Shown here: piece after piece, positions 14,136-22,933 of the stretch
How the letters are laid out: every line of letters starts with the position of its first letter
Numbering within the stretch: the first letter of the stretch is position 1
Assembly: GCA_026710085.1 (NCBI GenBank)
Contig: JAPORT010000019.1
Span: 1 to 34,434, forward strand
DNA length: 34,434 nt
From: Flavobacteriaceae bacterium
Lineage (GTDB): Bacteria; Bacteroidota; Bacteroidia; Flavobacteriales; Flavobacteriaceae
Reading direction: 5' to 3'
Program-made: the position numbers and the translations under genes
Notes under the pieces: model-generated
Databases searched by the model: none
What the model was told of the DNA's origin: nothing
Seen by the model: only the letters and a program-made list of their open reading frames with translations

Positions 14136-16913
14136 ATGAAATTAAGATTAACAAACATCATTGTTTTATTGATTCTATTTTTTTCAGCTAAGGCGGTTTC
14201 ACAAAAATCTATTTCAGGAAAAGTGACTTCAACCCTCGGTGTTCCACTACCAGCTGTAACCATCTGGGAACAAGACACCAATAATGCCGTATTAACGGAT
14301 TTTGAGGGGAAGTTTTCAATAATCATCCAACAAGGATCCAACATAGAAGTTCGTTATTTGGGGTACGATCATCAAGTCATTTCAACAGATAACGAAATAG
14401 ATTTTCATATTATTTTAAATCGAGAAGAGACATTAGATGAAGTCGTTATTATTGGAAATCCATCGAGACCCAGAACCATATTGGATAGTCCTGTTCCAAT
14501 TGATAATATCAAAGCTCAGGAATTAAAATTCACGGGACAGTCCATTCTTGAAGATATGTTGACTTTTGCTGTCCCCTCTTACTTTTCACAAAATCATCCC
14601 ATTTCTGATGGAACGGCTCATTATGACCCTGCCGATTTAAGAGGCTTAGGACCTAGTCGTACCTTGGTATTAATCAATGGAAAGCGAAAAGGACAAAGTG
14701 CCCAAGTTTTGCTTAGCGATACGCCAGGTAAGGGAGATGTTGGCGTCGATATGAAAACGATTCCATTAGCAGCTATTGAGCGAGTTGAAATCCTTCGCGA
14801 TGGAGCTTCTGCTCAATACGGATCTGATGCTATTGCTGGCGTGATGAACATTATTTTAAAAGAAGATGCTGAATTTTCTACACTCAATGCTAGTACCGGA
14901 ATCAGTTCACAAGGGGATGGATTCAATCTGAATTTGGACTTTAACCATACATTCCATTTTGGAAATGATGGAAGTTTGAATGTTACCCTTGCTCGATATC
15001 TTCAAGAAACTAGCAATAGAGCGGGAGCGGTTGGAATCCAAGATGTAGTTGAGTTTCATGAAGGATTACCATCTGAGCATCCCGAGTACAATAATCCTCG
15101 ACAATACGAATTAGAATGGGCGAGAAAAAATCCGCAATTAGGAATGACTTATGGACAACCTCAAATGGATAATGTTTCCATGATGGTCCATTTGATTCAT
15201 GATTTAGGACCAAATGCTGAATTATACTCTATTCATGGTCATACCTTTCGTTATGGCAAAAGTTTTGCTTTCTATCGAGCCCCATACTGGCGAAAAGATG
15301 TTGCCGATTCTGGACTATTGGCTCCTATCCATGATACTCCTGAATTCGGAGGCAATGGCAATGGCATTCGGGATCGAGATGAAAATGGAAATTATACCGA
15401 ACCCATTTTTACCTTAGGAGATTACATTGGTTACCAACCCACTTTTGAAACCCAAATCAAAGATAATTTCAATGTCTTGGGAATCGATTTTGAATTTGAA
15501 AATGATTTATCTCTCGATATGAGTGTCGCCCATGGAAACAACCAATTAGAGTATTATGTCAACCATTCCATCAATCGAGATTATTTAAGGGATCGAGGTA
15601 CTTCACCACACAATTTCTATAATGGTGGCTATCTCATGCGTCATTATTCAGCTAACTTGGATTTTGTGAAATTGATAGGGCCCAATATATCTGTGACTTG
15701 GGGAGGAGAATTTCGAAAAGAACTGTTTTCGACTATTTTGGGAGATCCTTTTTCACATTATGAAGGCGGCTCGGACTCTTTTGAAGGAATTGCTCCTGAA
15801 ATTCTTATTTCAGTCCAAAGAAACAATGTCGCTGCTTATGGATCCTTCGATTATGAAAGAGGTCATTTATTGCTGGGGATTGCGGGAAGATTTGAAGATT
15901 ATACGGACTTTGGTAATAACTTTTCATGGAAGGCCAATGCCCGCTTGAAATTGGGGAATCAAGGTGCTGTCAGAACATCATATAGCACTGGTTTTAGAGC
16001 ACCATCCCTGCACCAAAGACATCTTCAAAGCACAAAATATACGATTGTAGCTAATTCTCCTTTTCCTGTTTTACAAGGAACTCTACCCAATGACCATCCT
16101 GTGGTTAAAGGCTTAGGCGTTGAAAGTTTGTTTGAAGAAACGTCGAATAATATCGCTTGGGGAATCACTTACCGATTCAATCGGCATCTTTCGGCATCTT
16201 TGGATCTTTATCAAATTAATGTCAACGATCGCATTCTTTTTTCATCACAAATTTCGGCTGTTGACGGACTCAATGATGGGCTGACTGGTGAGCAACGTGG
16301 AACCATCGAACCGATTGAAACCATATTGATAGAAAATGGGGTTGAAGCCATTCAGTTTTTTTTAAATGCAGGAAATACTCAAACCACTGGAGCTGACCTT
16401 GTGCTCAACATTAATGATGTGTTTTTTTCATCGACTCTTTCATTCGGAGCCGTATTGGCTGGTAATATAAACGCTACAGAAATCCAATCAATCGATACTC
16501 CTGACTTTTTAGAGCAAAACGATTACATCATTTTCGACAAAGAACAGAGTTATCTCATCACCGATTCCCGACCAAAGTCTAAATTCATATTGGGATTGCA
16601 TTTGGAATCTCAAAAGTTTAGAATTGGATTGACCAACACCCATTTTGGACCTGTCACTATAGCAGGACTCAATGGTGGAACAGATCAAAAATTATCGAGC
16701 AAAGTTCTTTCCGACATCAATTTATTGTATCGAATCAACAATAATCTTCAATTTAATTTTTTTGTCAATAACCTATTTGATATTTATCCTGACAAAACAC
16801 TTCGATCAACGGGCACTCCAGGTGGGGGGACAAGATTCCCATGGATCGACAGTGTGACACAAGTTGGTATCTTGGGATTGAACTTTACAGCGGGATTGAA
16901 TTACCGATTTTAA
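14136..16913 (+). CDS. TonB-dependent outer-membrane receptor with carboxypeptidase-regulatory-like domain
   Basis: 925 residues, a typical length. Order: signal peptide 1-23 (ending SAKAVSQ), a carboxypeptidase-D regulatory-like beta-sandwich at about 24-92 (ISGKVTSTLGVPLPAVTIWE), a linker with DEVVIIGNPS, the plug domain at about 105-235 (LRGLGPSRTLVLINGKRKGQ and IERVEILRDGASAQYGSDAI), then the beta-barrel with the terminal Phe of YRF. It would import a substrate powered by TonB-ExbBD. No SusD-like partner follows, so it is not a standard polysaccharide locus. The substrate is unknown; the plug type resembles siderophore or vitamin receptors as much as SusC. A loop near residue 410 contains GNGNGIRDRDENGNY, a possible calcium site. 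The gene stands alone, with a candidate -7 box upstream. Confidence 0.92.
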   Translation: MKLRLTNIIVLLILFFSAKAVSQKSISGKVTSTLGVPLPAVTIWEQDTNNAVLTDFEGKFSIIIQQGSNIEVRYLGYDHQVISTDNEIDFHIILNREETLDEVVIIGNPSRPRTILDSPVPIDNIKAQELKFTGQSILEDMLTFAVPSYFSQNHPISDGTAHYDPADLRGLGPSRTLVLINGKRKGQSAQVLLSDTPGKGDVGVDMKTIPLAAIERVEILRDGASAQYGSDAIAGVMNIILKEDAEFSTLNASTGISSQGDGFNLNLDFNHTFHFGNDGSLNVTLARYLQETSNRAGAVGIQDVVEFHEGLPSEHPEYNNPRQYELEWARKNPQLGMTYGQPQMDNVSMMVHLIHDLGPNAELYSIHGHTFRYGKSFAFYRAPYWRKDVADSGLLAPIHDTPEFGGNGNGIRDRDENGNYTEPIFTLGDYIGYQPTFETQIKDNFNVLGIDFEFENDLSLDMSVAHGNNQLEYYVNHSINRDYLRDRGTSPHNFYNGGYLMRHYSANLDFVKLIGPNISVTWGGEFRKELFSTILGDPFSHYEGGSDSFEGIAPEILISVQRNNVAAYGSFDYERGHLLLGIAGRFEDYTDFGNNFSWKANARLKLGNQGAVRTSYSTGFRAPSLHQRHLQSTKYTIVANSPFPVLQGTLPNDHPVVKGLGVESLFEETSNNIAWGITYRFNRHLSASLDLYQINVNDRILFSSQISAVDGLNDGLTGEQRGTIEPIETILIENGVEAIQFFLNAGNTQTTGADLVLNINDVFFSSTLSFGAVLAGNINATEIQSIDTPDFLEQNDYIIFDKEQSYLITDSRPKSKFILGLHLESQKFRIGLTNTHFGPVTIAGLNGGTDQKLSSKVLSDINLLYRINNNLQFNFFVNNLFDIYPDKTLRSTGTPGGGTRFPWIDSVTQVGILGLNFTAGLNYRF

Positions 16914-17170
16914 CTTGGTTTTAAAATCTTCAGAGTTTAAGTTTATTATTTAAAGTGACCTCTTACAATGATTATGGTACAATGTTGCTCCATATCAAAG
17001 TTTACCAAATTAAAATGACATCAAAAACGCTCAATTATTGATTATTGGATTTGAAGCAACTACCATGTTCACTGAATAAAAAAACTTGTAATCAAAACAA
17101 CTACTACATACAACTGACCCCAACAAATGAATTTGACAATATCATGTAAAAAATAACCGGAGGCTATTTT

Positions 17171-17178
17171 TATCTTCG
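17171..17178 (+). promoter_or_regulatory. Possible -7 box before the second Panacea gene
   Basis: TATCTTCG differs from TAnnTTTG at one position and lies 32 bp before the ATG at 17210. The rest of the 296-bp spacer after the receptor gene shows no gene or clear terminator. Confidence 0.3.
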
Positions 17179-17209
17179 TAGCAAGTTAAATGAGTCCAAA
17201 ATTACGCCT

Positions 17210-17692
17210 ATGAACCATGCTAAAAATTCAATATCAAATTGCTCTGCCTTTGATGTAGCCGCTTATATTCTTGATAAACTTGGAGAGATGTCAGCATGGA
17301 AACTTCAAAAACTAGTCTATTACAGTCAAGTCTGGTCTTTAGTTTGGGATGGCAAACGGTTGTTTGATCAAAAAATAGAAGCATGGATTAATGGTCCTGT
17401 ATGCCGAGAACTCTATGAAATTCACAAAGGAAGATTTGAAATAAATGATATCGATTGTGGTGATAAAAATGCTCTAAATGAAACTCAAAAAGAAAGTGTC
17501 GATGCTGTTTTAAAATATTATGGGGATAAATCACCTCAATGGTTAGCTGACTTAACTCATTTGGAAAATCCATGGCGATTAGCTAGGGAAAGTTTAAATC
17601 CAAACGAACGAGGCAATATTGAAATCTCTCTTGAGTCCATGGCAGAGTATTATGAAAGTCTTACAAAAGAAGAGAATATGCCTATTGATTAA
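17210..17692 (+). CDS. Panacea-domain (DUF4065, SocA/GepA-like) protein, probable PanA antitoxin
   Basis: 160 residues with all hallmark segments: FDVAAYILDKLGEMSAWKLQ near 14-33, KLVYYSQVWSLVWDG near 34-48, AWINGPVCRELYE near 57-69, and LENPWRLARE towards the end. Unlike the copy at 9.4 kb, it has an ordinary ATG and looks intact. Panacea proteins act as antitoxins neutralising very different toxins encoded next door. The following gene starts 7 bp after its stop and has no known function, which makes that gene the candidate partner. A GepA-like phage-associated role is the alternative, but no other phage gene is nearby. Confidence 0.85.
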   Translation: MNHAKNSISNCSAFDVAAYILDKLGEMSAWKLQKLVYYSQVWSLVWDGKRLFDQKIEAWINGPVCRELYEIHKGRFEINDIDCGDKNALNETQKESVDAVLKYYGDKSPQWLADLTHLENPWRLARESLNPNERGNIEISLESMAEYYESLTKEENMPID

Positions 17693-17699
17693 CTTTTAA

Positions 17700-18164
17700 A
17701 TGAACTACAAAAACAAAAGACCAGTCAGTAGAAGTGAAAAATTAAAATCTAAAAAGATATCTCAATTTCCTGCTAGAGCAAATGAAATTGTTGACAAAGA
17801 TGGGTACCTTAGAAATTCAAATAAGAAATTTCAATGGTGTCTTGAATCATTTGATTATGCTGGACAGTGGGGTGTTGATAATAAAATTTTGAGATATGTA
17901 TGGTGTGAAAAAGTTATGACACCATTGCGAAAACTAGAAGGAACTGAATGGAAAAAGATTTTAGAACGACATAAAAAATCAAAAGGAACTTATCATCACC
18001 TTATCAATTTGGATAATAAAAATTGGGATAAAAAAGTCAAACAAAGATTAATGGATTTAGAGTGTGATGCACATTTGCCATCTCTATTTTCATTTAGACT
18101 AATAGTACCAAACGATTATTTGGAATCATCTAATTTGGTCATCGATAAATCATCTGATGATTAG
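17700..18164 (+). CDS. Unrecognised basic protein, candidate toxin paired with the Panacea protein
   Basis: 154 residues, soluble, with no signal peptide and no membrane helix. The N-terminal 35 residues are very basic (KNKRPVSRSEKLKSKKISQF). The centre is Trp-rich (FQWCLESFDYAGQWGVDN, then YVWCEKVMTPLRKLEGTEW). The C-terminal half contains THYHHL-like and DAHLPSLFSFRLIVPND segments, the His and Asp of which could be catalytic. I do not recognise the family. It follows the Panacea gene by 7 bp, and its end overlaps the next gene by 8 bp. Position alone suggests a PanT-type toxin. An accessory role with no toxicity cannot be excluded. Confidence 0.6.
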   Translation: MNYKNKRPVSRSEKLKSKKISQFPARANEIVDKDGYLRNSNKKFQWCLESFDYAGQWGVDNKILRYVWCEKVMTPLRKLEGTEWKKILERHKKSKGTYHHLINLDNKNWDKKVKQRLMDLECDAHLPSLFSFRLIVPNDYLESSNLVIDKSSDD

Positions 18165-20262
18165 ACTCATTGTATTAACACTATTGATTTGTATTTCAAC
18201 GATGTGTGTCCAGAATCATTCCATGAACAGAAATAATCTAGATAAAGAAACAAGCCCCTACCTCATCCAACATCAAGCCAATCCTGTGCATTGGCAAAGA
18301 TGGAATCAAAATTTATATCAAAACCAAAATCCAGATGACAAACTATTGATTGTTAGCATTGGTTATTCTTCTTGTCACTGGTGTCATGTGATGGAAAAAG
18401 AAACCTTTGCTGATCAAGATGTAGCCAAAACCATGAATGCTGATTATATCAACATCAAAGTGGATCGTGAAGAAAATCCAGATGTCGACCATATTTATAT
18501 AACAGCAGTACAACTCATGACTGGCAGTGGCGGTTGGCCTCTTAATGTCATTATACTTCCAGATGGTAGACCCATCTATGGGGGCACCTATCATACCAAA
18601 GAGCAATGGATTCAAGTATTAGAACAGATTCAAGATGTCTACCAAAAGGATAAATCTCGATTAATCGAAGTGGCCAACCATCTAGAACAAGGTCTGAAAG
18701 AATATAATCTTGTGAATATTTCCGATCAATCTTTTGAATTTTCTAAAGATTCATTAGAAAAAGGAATCGAAAACTGGAAAATAGGTTGGGATGACCAATA
18801 TGGCGGCGATAAGGTTTCTCAAAAATTTATAATCCCAAATCGTTATCAATTTTTAATGCAGTACCAAAAGCGCTTGAATCATCCTGAAGTAGACCGTTAC
18901 ATACTAAATAGTTTAGAAAAGATCGCCAATAGTGGTGTTTTTGATCCCATTGAAGGAGGCTTTTATCGGTATAGTGTTGATCCCTTTTGGGAAGTGCCGC
19001 ATTTTGAAAAAATGCTCTACGATAATGCTCAGATTCTTGGATTGTATGCCAATGCCTATAAAAAATACAAAAAGCCCTTATTCAAAAACAGAATCTACCA
19101 AATATTTGAATTCATGGAGTCTCGTTTGTTAGATACTACAGGAGCCTACTATGCAGCTATAGATGCAGATAATGAACAGGGAGAAGGTCGTTATTATGTT
19201 TGGAGTAAAGCAGAGTTAGAACAACTCATCGATCGTGATTGGGATTTATTTGTGTCTTTTTATGGGGTTGATTTTAATAAACCTTTTGAAGATGAGTTTT
19301 ATATTCTCAGACAATCCTATAGTATCGAAGAATTTTCTCAATCGCATAACCTATCACTTGGTCAGTTAAAATCTAAAATTGAATATTGGAAAAATCAACT
19401 TAAATCCCAATTGGCCAAAAGAGATTTTCCAGGTATTGATGATAAGTTATTAGCATCTTGGAATGCTTTGGCAATTGTGGGTCTATCTCAATCCTATCAA
19501 GCTACTGGTGATCCCATATTTTTAGATAAAGCCATGATGATATATGATTTTATTGAAAAACAAATGATCCACCATGAGCAATTGTATCATACATTCCAAA
19601 ATGGCCGTGTCAAGATAGAAGGGTTTTTAGAAGATTATGCTCACTTCATTGAATCCGCACTGACACTATACAAAATGACAGGTGATACAAATTACTTGGA
19701 TTCGGCACAAAATGGGACCAATACCGTTTTATCAGATTTTTCGATCGATAACTCACCGTATTTCAGCTTTAAAAAAGAAAACCCACTGATCACCCAGATT
19801 ATATCCACGGAAGATAATGTCATTGCTTCTCCAAATTCCGTGATGGCCAGTAATCTGTTTGAACTAGGACAGTTACTACAAAACCAAGATTATATCGAAA
19901 GAGCAAAAAAAATGATTTTGGGGATGCAAAGTCAAATCATCGACTATGCTTCAAGTTATTCTCACTGGGCTAGTCTCTATACCATGATGACCTATGGATT
20001 TTATGAAGTCATTATCAATGGAAAGGAATCCAATGAATTATCTAAAGAGTTATTGAGTCACTATCTGCCCCAAATCATATTTCAACAAAGTGATACGGCT
20101 AGTGATTTACCCTTACTAAAAGATCGATTTGACAACCAACAAACGTATATCTATGTATGTCAAAATCGGGTATGCCTTTTACCAGTGACTACTGTTGATG
20201 AAGCTTTAACACAATTAGAAAATTTTTCTGATTCGAGCACCGTCCTACCAAAATTTTATTGA
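18157..20262 (+). CDS. DUF255 thioredoxin-domain protein (YyaL/SSP411 type)
   Basis: 701 residues, the usual length for the family. The N-terminus has a hydrophobic stretch MIRLIVLTLLICISTMC, probably a secretion signal or anchor. The thioredoxin-like domain starts with NNLDKETSPYLIQHQANPVH and carries the redox motif CHWC at C73/C76 (SSCHWCHVMEKETF). The rest is an alpha/alpha barrel related to N-acylglucosamine epimerases, with FEKMLYDNAQ and a LLASWNALAI segment. The biochemical function of this widespread family is not firmly established; a redox or sugar-related role is guessed. Its first codons overlap the candidate toxin gene by 8 bp, so translation may be coupled. Confidence 0.9.
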   Translation: MIRLIVLTLLICISTMCVQNHSMNRNNLDKETSPYLIQHQANPVHWQRWNQNLYQNQNPDDKLLIVSIGYSSCHWCHVMEKETFADQDVAKTMNADYINIKVDREENPDVDHIYITAVQLMTGSGGWPLNVIILPDGRPIYGGTYHTKEQWIQVLEQIQDVYQKDKSRLIEVANHLEQGLKEYNLVNISDQSFEFSKDSLEKGIENWKIGWDDQYGGDKVSQKFIIPNRYQFLMQYQKRLNHPEVDRYILNSLEKIANSGVFDPIEGGFYRYSVDPFWEVPHFEKMLYDNAQILGLYANAYKKYKKPLFKNRIYQIFEFMESRLLDTTGAYYAAIDADNEQGEGRYYVWSKAELEQLIDRDWDLFVSFYGVDFNKPFEDEFYILRQSYSIEEFSQSHNLSLGQLKSKIEYWKNQLKSQLAKRDFPGIDDKLLASWNALAIVGLSQSYQATGDPIFLDKAMMIYDFIEKQMIHHEQLYHTFQNGRVKIEGFLEDYAHFIESALTLYKMTGDTNYLDSAQNGTNTVLSDFSIDNSPYFSFKKENPLITQIISTEDNVIASPNSVMASNLFELGQLLQNQDYIERAKKMILGMQSQIIDYASSYSHWASLYTMMTYGFYEVIINGKESNELSKELLSHYLPQIIFQQSDTASDLPLLKDRFDNQQTYIYVCQNRVCLLPVTTVDEALTQLENFSDSSTVLPKFY

Positions 20263-20314
20263 CTTTACGAAAGGGAATTAGATTCAATGAATAAAATTAG
20301 ATTCAGGAAAATAA

Positions 20315-20621
20315 CTCCTACTACAATTTCTCCACTCTATTTTTCTGTTGGCATTGGACAATCATGATTTAAAATTCGCTTTGAGTTTCCAAACGCAACG
20401 GATCCCTATGTGACTTTCTGGTACTCTTTGGAAGATTTCGTTTGGTTTCTCGGTTCGATTGTCGTCGTTTTTCAATAGGGCCAATCGAGTCTTTTGGAGC
20501 ATAGCCTGTTTTTTGACTTCCCTTCGCCGTCCCTGGTCAATGGCCTTGTTGAGGGATGGAATCCAATGAAACCGATCATGAATCAAAGATAAACCGAACC
20601 ACAACTTTTGTAGTAGAACCC
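20315..20621 (-). pseudogene. ISL3-family transposase fragment with terminal repeat, inserted in an IS4 relic
   Basis: On the minus strand the sequence begins GGGTTCTACTAC-A-AAAGTTGTGG (20621-20599), almost the same end as at 10238-10260. It then reads, in one frame, DRFHWIPSLNKAIDQGRRRE, KKTRLALLKN-like, NRTEKPNEIFQRVPES and WKLKANFKS, stopping at 20362. This is the central part of an ISL3-family transposase; the N-terminal region and the tail are deleted. A weaker copy of the end, CTCCTACTACAATTTC (20315-20330), may be the other terminus. A conserved stretch of an IS4 transposase runs up to the outer edge, so the element landed in that gene. Confidence 0.7.
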
Positions 20622-20808
20622 TTTTAATGAATCCCCACATCCGAGATGGATCAACAAAGGTTCGAAGAAGGCCTTCTGGCAATTTATCTTGACGCAAACT
20701 ACGTCAAACACCCGATGCTACAGCCAAATCTTGCCAGTTGGTCGGTAAAAAAGAGGGCAACCCCAGCCAATCCTCTTCTAGTGGAACAAGCGTGATTTTT
20801 TTCTTCAT
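20622..20808 (-). pseudogene. N-terminal fragment of an IS4-family transposase
   Basis: The minus strand starts ATG at 20808 and reads MKKKITLVPLEEDWLGLPSF, then PTNWQDLAVASGV, a TGA, then LRQDKLPEGLLRTF. After a frameshift it continues LLIHLGCGDSL. This matches the N-terminus of IS4-family transposases, where the segment normally reads G(A)LKRLRKDKLPEN, so the TGA sits at a leucine position. The rest of the gene is missing beyond the ISL3 fragment. Confidence 0.7.
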
Positions 20809-20907
20809 CGGATGACCAGCCTTCAATGATCAATCACAAGAAAAATGATTCCAAGATGAATACCCTCTCCATTTCTGATCGCTATCAAAACAGATCGAAA
20901 TCAGAGA

Positions 20908-20927
20908 GTGAAATAAACATATTTCAC
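20908..20927 (-). terminator. Hairpin downstream of the aromatic operon, possible weak terminator
   Basis: GTGAAATA and TATTTCAC form an 8-bp stem around a 4-nt loop, 45 bp past the stop of the DAHP synthase gene on the minus strand. The sequence after the stem lacks a solid T run. A second imperfect stem of TCTGAT type follows. Terminator function is plausible but unproven. Confidence 0.35.
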
Positions 20928-20971
20928 AATAAAGGGAAAATAAAATAATCAATCAACAAACAAGTTAGCGC

Positions 20972-22057
20972 TCATGGGCGGGGTATTTCGTTCCTTTGGT
21001 GGTTGATAGATTCTTGATGAATCGATTTAAACACTCTCATGATGAATTCTTTTGATAGCCCTCTTTCATCCGCTTCCAAAAACATATTTCCCAAGACCTC
21101 TTTCCATCGTCGGGGTTGAAGAATGGCCACATCATTATCATATTTTAGTTGACCAATTTTAGCTGACACTCCCATTCGTTTGTTGAGAAGACTGACGATT
21201 TGTTCATCAAGTATGTCAATTTCAGATCTAAACTTTTCCAATTCTGATCGATAATCTTTTTCATGGTATGTCGGTTTCTTCATCTTGAGTTCTTTCATGT
21301 ATCGTACCAATGTTTCTGGCGTGATTTGCTGTTTTGCATCACTCCAAGCTTGATCAGGATCAAAATGAGTTTCAATCATCAAACCATCAAAACTCAAATC
21401 CAATGCCAACTGGCTTAACTGGAATATCAAATCTCTTCTTCCAGCAATATGAGATGGATCACAAATCAAGGGAATATCAGGGAATCGCTTCTGAACTTCA
21501 ATCGGTATTTGCCATTCGGGAATATTTCGGTATTTGGTTTTGTCATAAGTTGAAAATCCCCGATGAATGAGTCCTAAGTTTTTGATATTAGCAGCATACA
21601 ACCGTTCAAGACCACCCAACCAAAGAGAAATGTCTGGATTCACGGGATTTTTAATCAATACAATCTTTTCCGTATTTTCCAATGCTTCAGCAATTTCTTG
21701 CACCATGAACGGGTTGACTGTAGTGCGAGCACCTATCCACAGAATGTCAACATCGTGCTCTAAGGCCAAATTCACATGATGTTTATTAGCCACTTCTGTG
21801 GTTGTTAATAGTTGGGTTTCTTTTTTGACTTTTTGAAGCCATTTGAGTCCAATGGCTCCAACTCCTTCAAAATTCCCGGGTCTGGTTCGTGGTTTCCAAA
21901 CGCCAGCCCGAAATACAGTGACATCCGTATCTTTTAATTCGTGGGCTATTTTTAATACCTGATCTTCTGTTTCAGCACTGCAAGGTCCCGCAATGACTAA
22001 GGGATGTGGTAGATTGAAGTTATCCAACCATCCACGCATTTGTTTTGAATTTTCCAT
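20972..22057 (-). CDS. Bifunctional DAHP synthase / chorismate mutase
   Basis: 361 residues, cytoplasmic. Residues 1-260 are a KDO8P/DAHP synthase-type TIM barrel: AGPCSAE (23-29), FRAGVWKPRTRPG, and CDPSHIAGRRD with metal and substrate residues. Residues about 265-355 are an AroQ-type chorismate mutase helix domain with FRSEIDILDEQIVSLLNKRM and IGQLK. It condenses phosphoenolpyruvate with erythrose 4-phosphate at the start of the shikimate route and also turns chorismate into prephenate. The mutase part supplies the substrate for the pheA and tyrA products of the same operon and can give allosteric control. It is the last gene of the operon, 11 bp after tyrA. Confidence 0.93.
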   Translation of the reverse strand: MENSKQMRGWLDNFNLPHPLVIAGPCSAETEDQVLKIAHELKDTDVTVFRAGVWKPRTRPGNFEGVGAIGLKWLQKVKKETQLLTTTEVANKHHVNLALEHDVDILWIGARTTVNPFMVQEIAEALENTEKIVLIKNPVNPDISLWLGGLERLYAANIKNLGLIHRGFSTYDKTKYRNIPEWQIPIEVQKRFPDIPLICDPSHIAGRRDLIFQLSQLALDLSFDGLMIETHFDPDQAWSDAKQQITPETLVRYMKELKMKKPTYHEKDYRSELEKFRSEIDILDEQIVSLLNKRMGVSAKIGQLKYDNDVAILQPRRWKEVLGNMFLEADERGLSKEFIMRVFKSIHQESINHQRNEIPRP

Positions 22058-22068
22058 TTGATTTATAA

Positions 22069-22932
22069 TTAATTGTTGTTTTGGTTGATTCCTTTTAAAA
22101 TGGGTTTGATTTCATTTGATTTGATTAGTTGTTGATGTATCGAATCAAAGTCTTTTGATTCCAATAATACTTTAAATTCATCCAGTTTTTCAATGTATTG
22201 GTTTAACACTTCTAATATATTTTGCTGATTGTGTCTAAAAATGGAAGTCCAAGTCGTTGGATTGCTTTTTGCAAGCCGGACGGTTGATGCAAATCCGCTA
22301 CCGGCCATTTGATAGATGACATTGTCGGATTTTTCTTCTTTATCCATTACTGTTTTACCTAGCATAAACGATGAAATATGAGAAAGATGAGATACATAGG
22401 CAATATGTTTATCATGTTCTTCTGCAGACATCGTCAAAATTTTCATTTGTAATTTTTGGACAAAATCTATACCGATTTGTAATAAGGACGAATCGGTTTT
22501 CTCTTTTTGACAAAAAATTTGGGTTTGGTTGACAAATAAATCTTCCAATGCGGCTGATGGTCCGGAGTATTCTGTTCCAGCGATCGGATGTGCTGCTAAA
22601 AATTGTTTTCGATGGGGGTGATCGGCTACTTGCTGACAAATCAACCGTTTGGTTGAACCTGTATCGATGACCAAGGTATTGGGGCTTACCCGGTCCAAAA
22701 TAGATTCGATAACATCGACGGCATGATCAACTGGAATGGCTAGTATCAGTAAATCCAAAACTTTATAAGATTCTACGTCTAAAACTTCATCAATCAAGCC
22801 CAACTGTTTGGCTTCCTTTAAATGGTTAGGGTTACGATCATCACCCCATATCTTGCATTGATTGTATGCCTTTTTTGCCGCAAGAGCTTTTGACCCACCG
22901 ATTAAACCAAGTCCTATAATACCAATATTCAT
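22069..22932 (-). CDS. tyrA: Prephenate dehydrogenase
   Basis: 287 residues. An N-terminal Rossmann domain starts NIGIIGLGLIGGS (GLGLIG at 7-12), followed by IWGDDRN and the substrate segment HPIAGTEYSGP (about 115-125). The C-terminal all-helical dimer domain carries AYVSHLSHISSFML. It oxidises prephenate to 4-hydroxyphenylpyruvate with NAD(P), the step to tyrosine. It has no C-terminal ACT domain, so feedback control must lie elsewhere, in the leader attenuator or the other enzymes. The gene starts 1 bp after the aminotransferase stop, showing tight coupling. Confidence 0.93.
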   Translation of the reverse strand: MNIGIIGLGLIGGSKALAAKKAYNQCKIWGDDRNPNHLKEAKQLGLIDEVLDVESYKVLDLLILAIPVDHAVDVIESILDRVSPNTLVIDTGSTKRLICQQVADHPHRKQFLAAHPIAGTEYSGPSAALEDLFVNQTQIFCQKEKTDSSLLQIGIDFVQKLQMKILTMSAEEHDKHIAYVSHLSHISSFMLGKTVMDKEEKSDNVIYQMAGSGFASTVRLAKSNPTTWTSIFRHNQQNILEVLNQYIEKLDEFKVLLESKDFDSIHQQLIKSNEIKPILKGINQNNN

Positions 22933-22933
22933 T

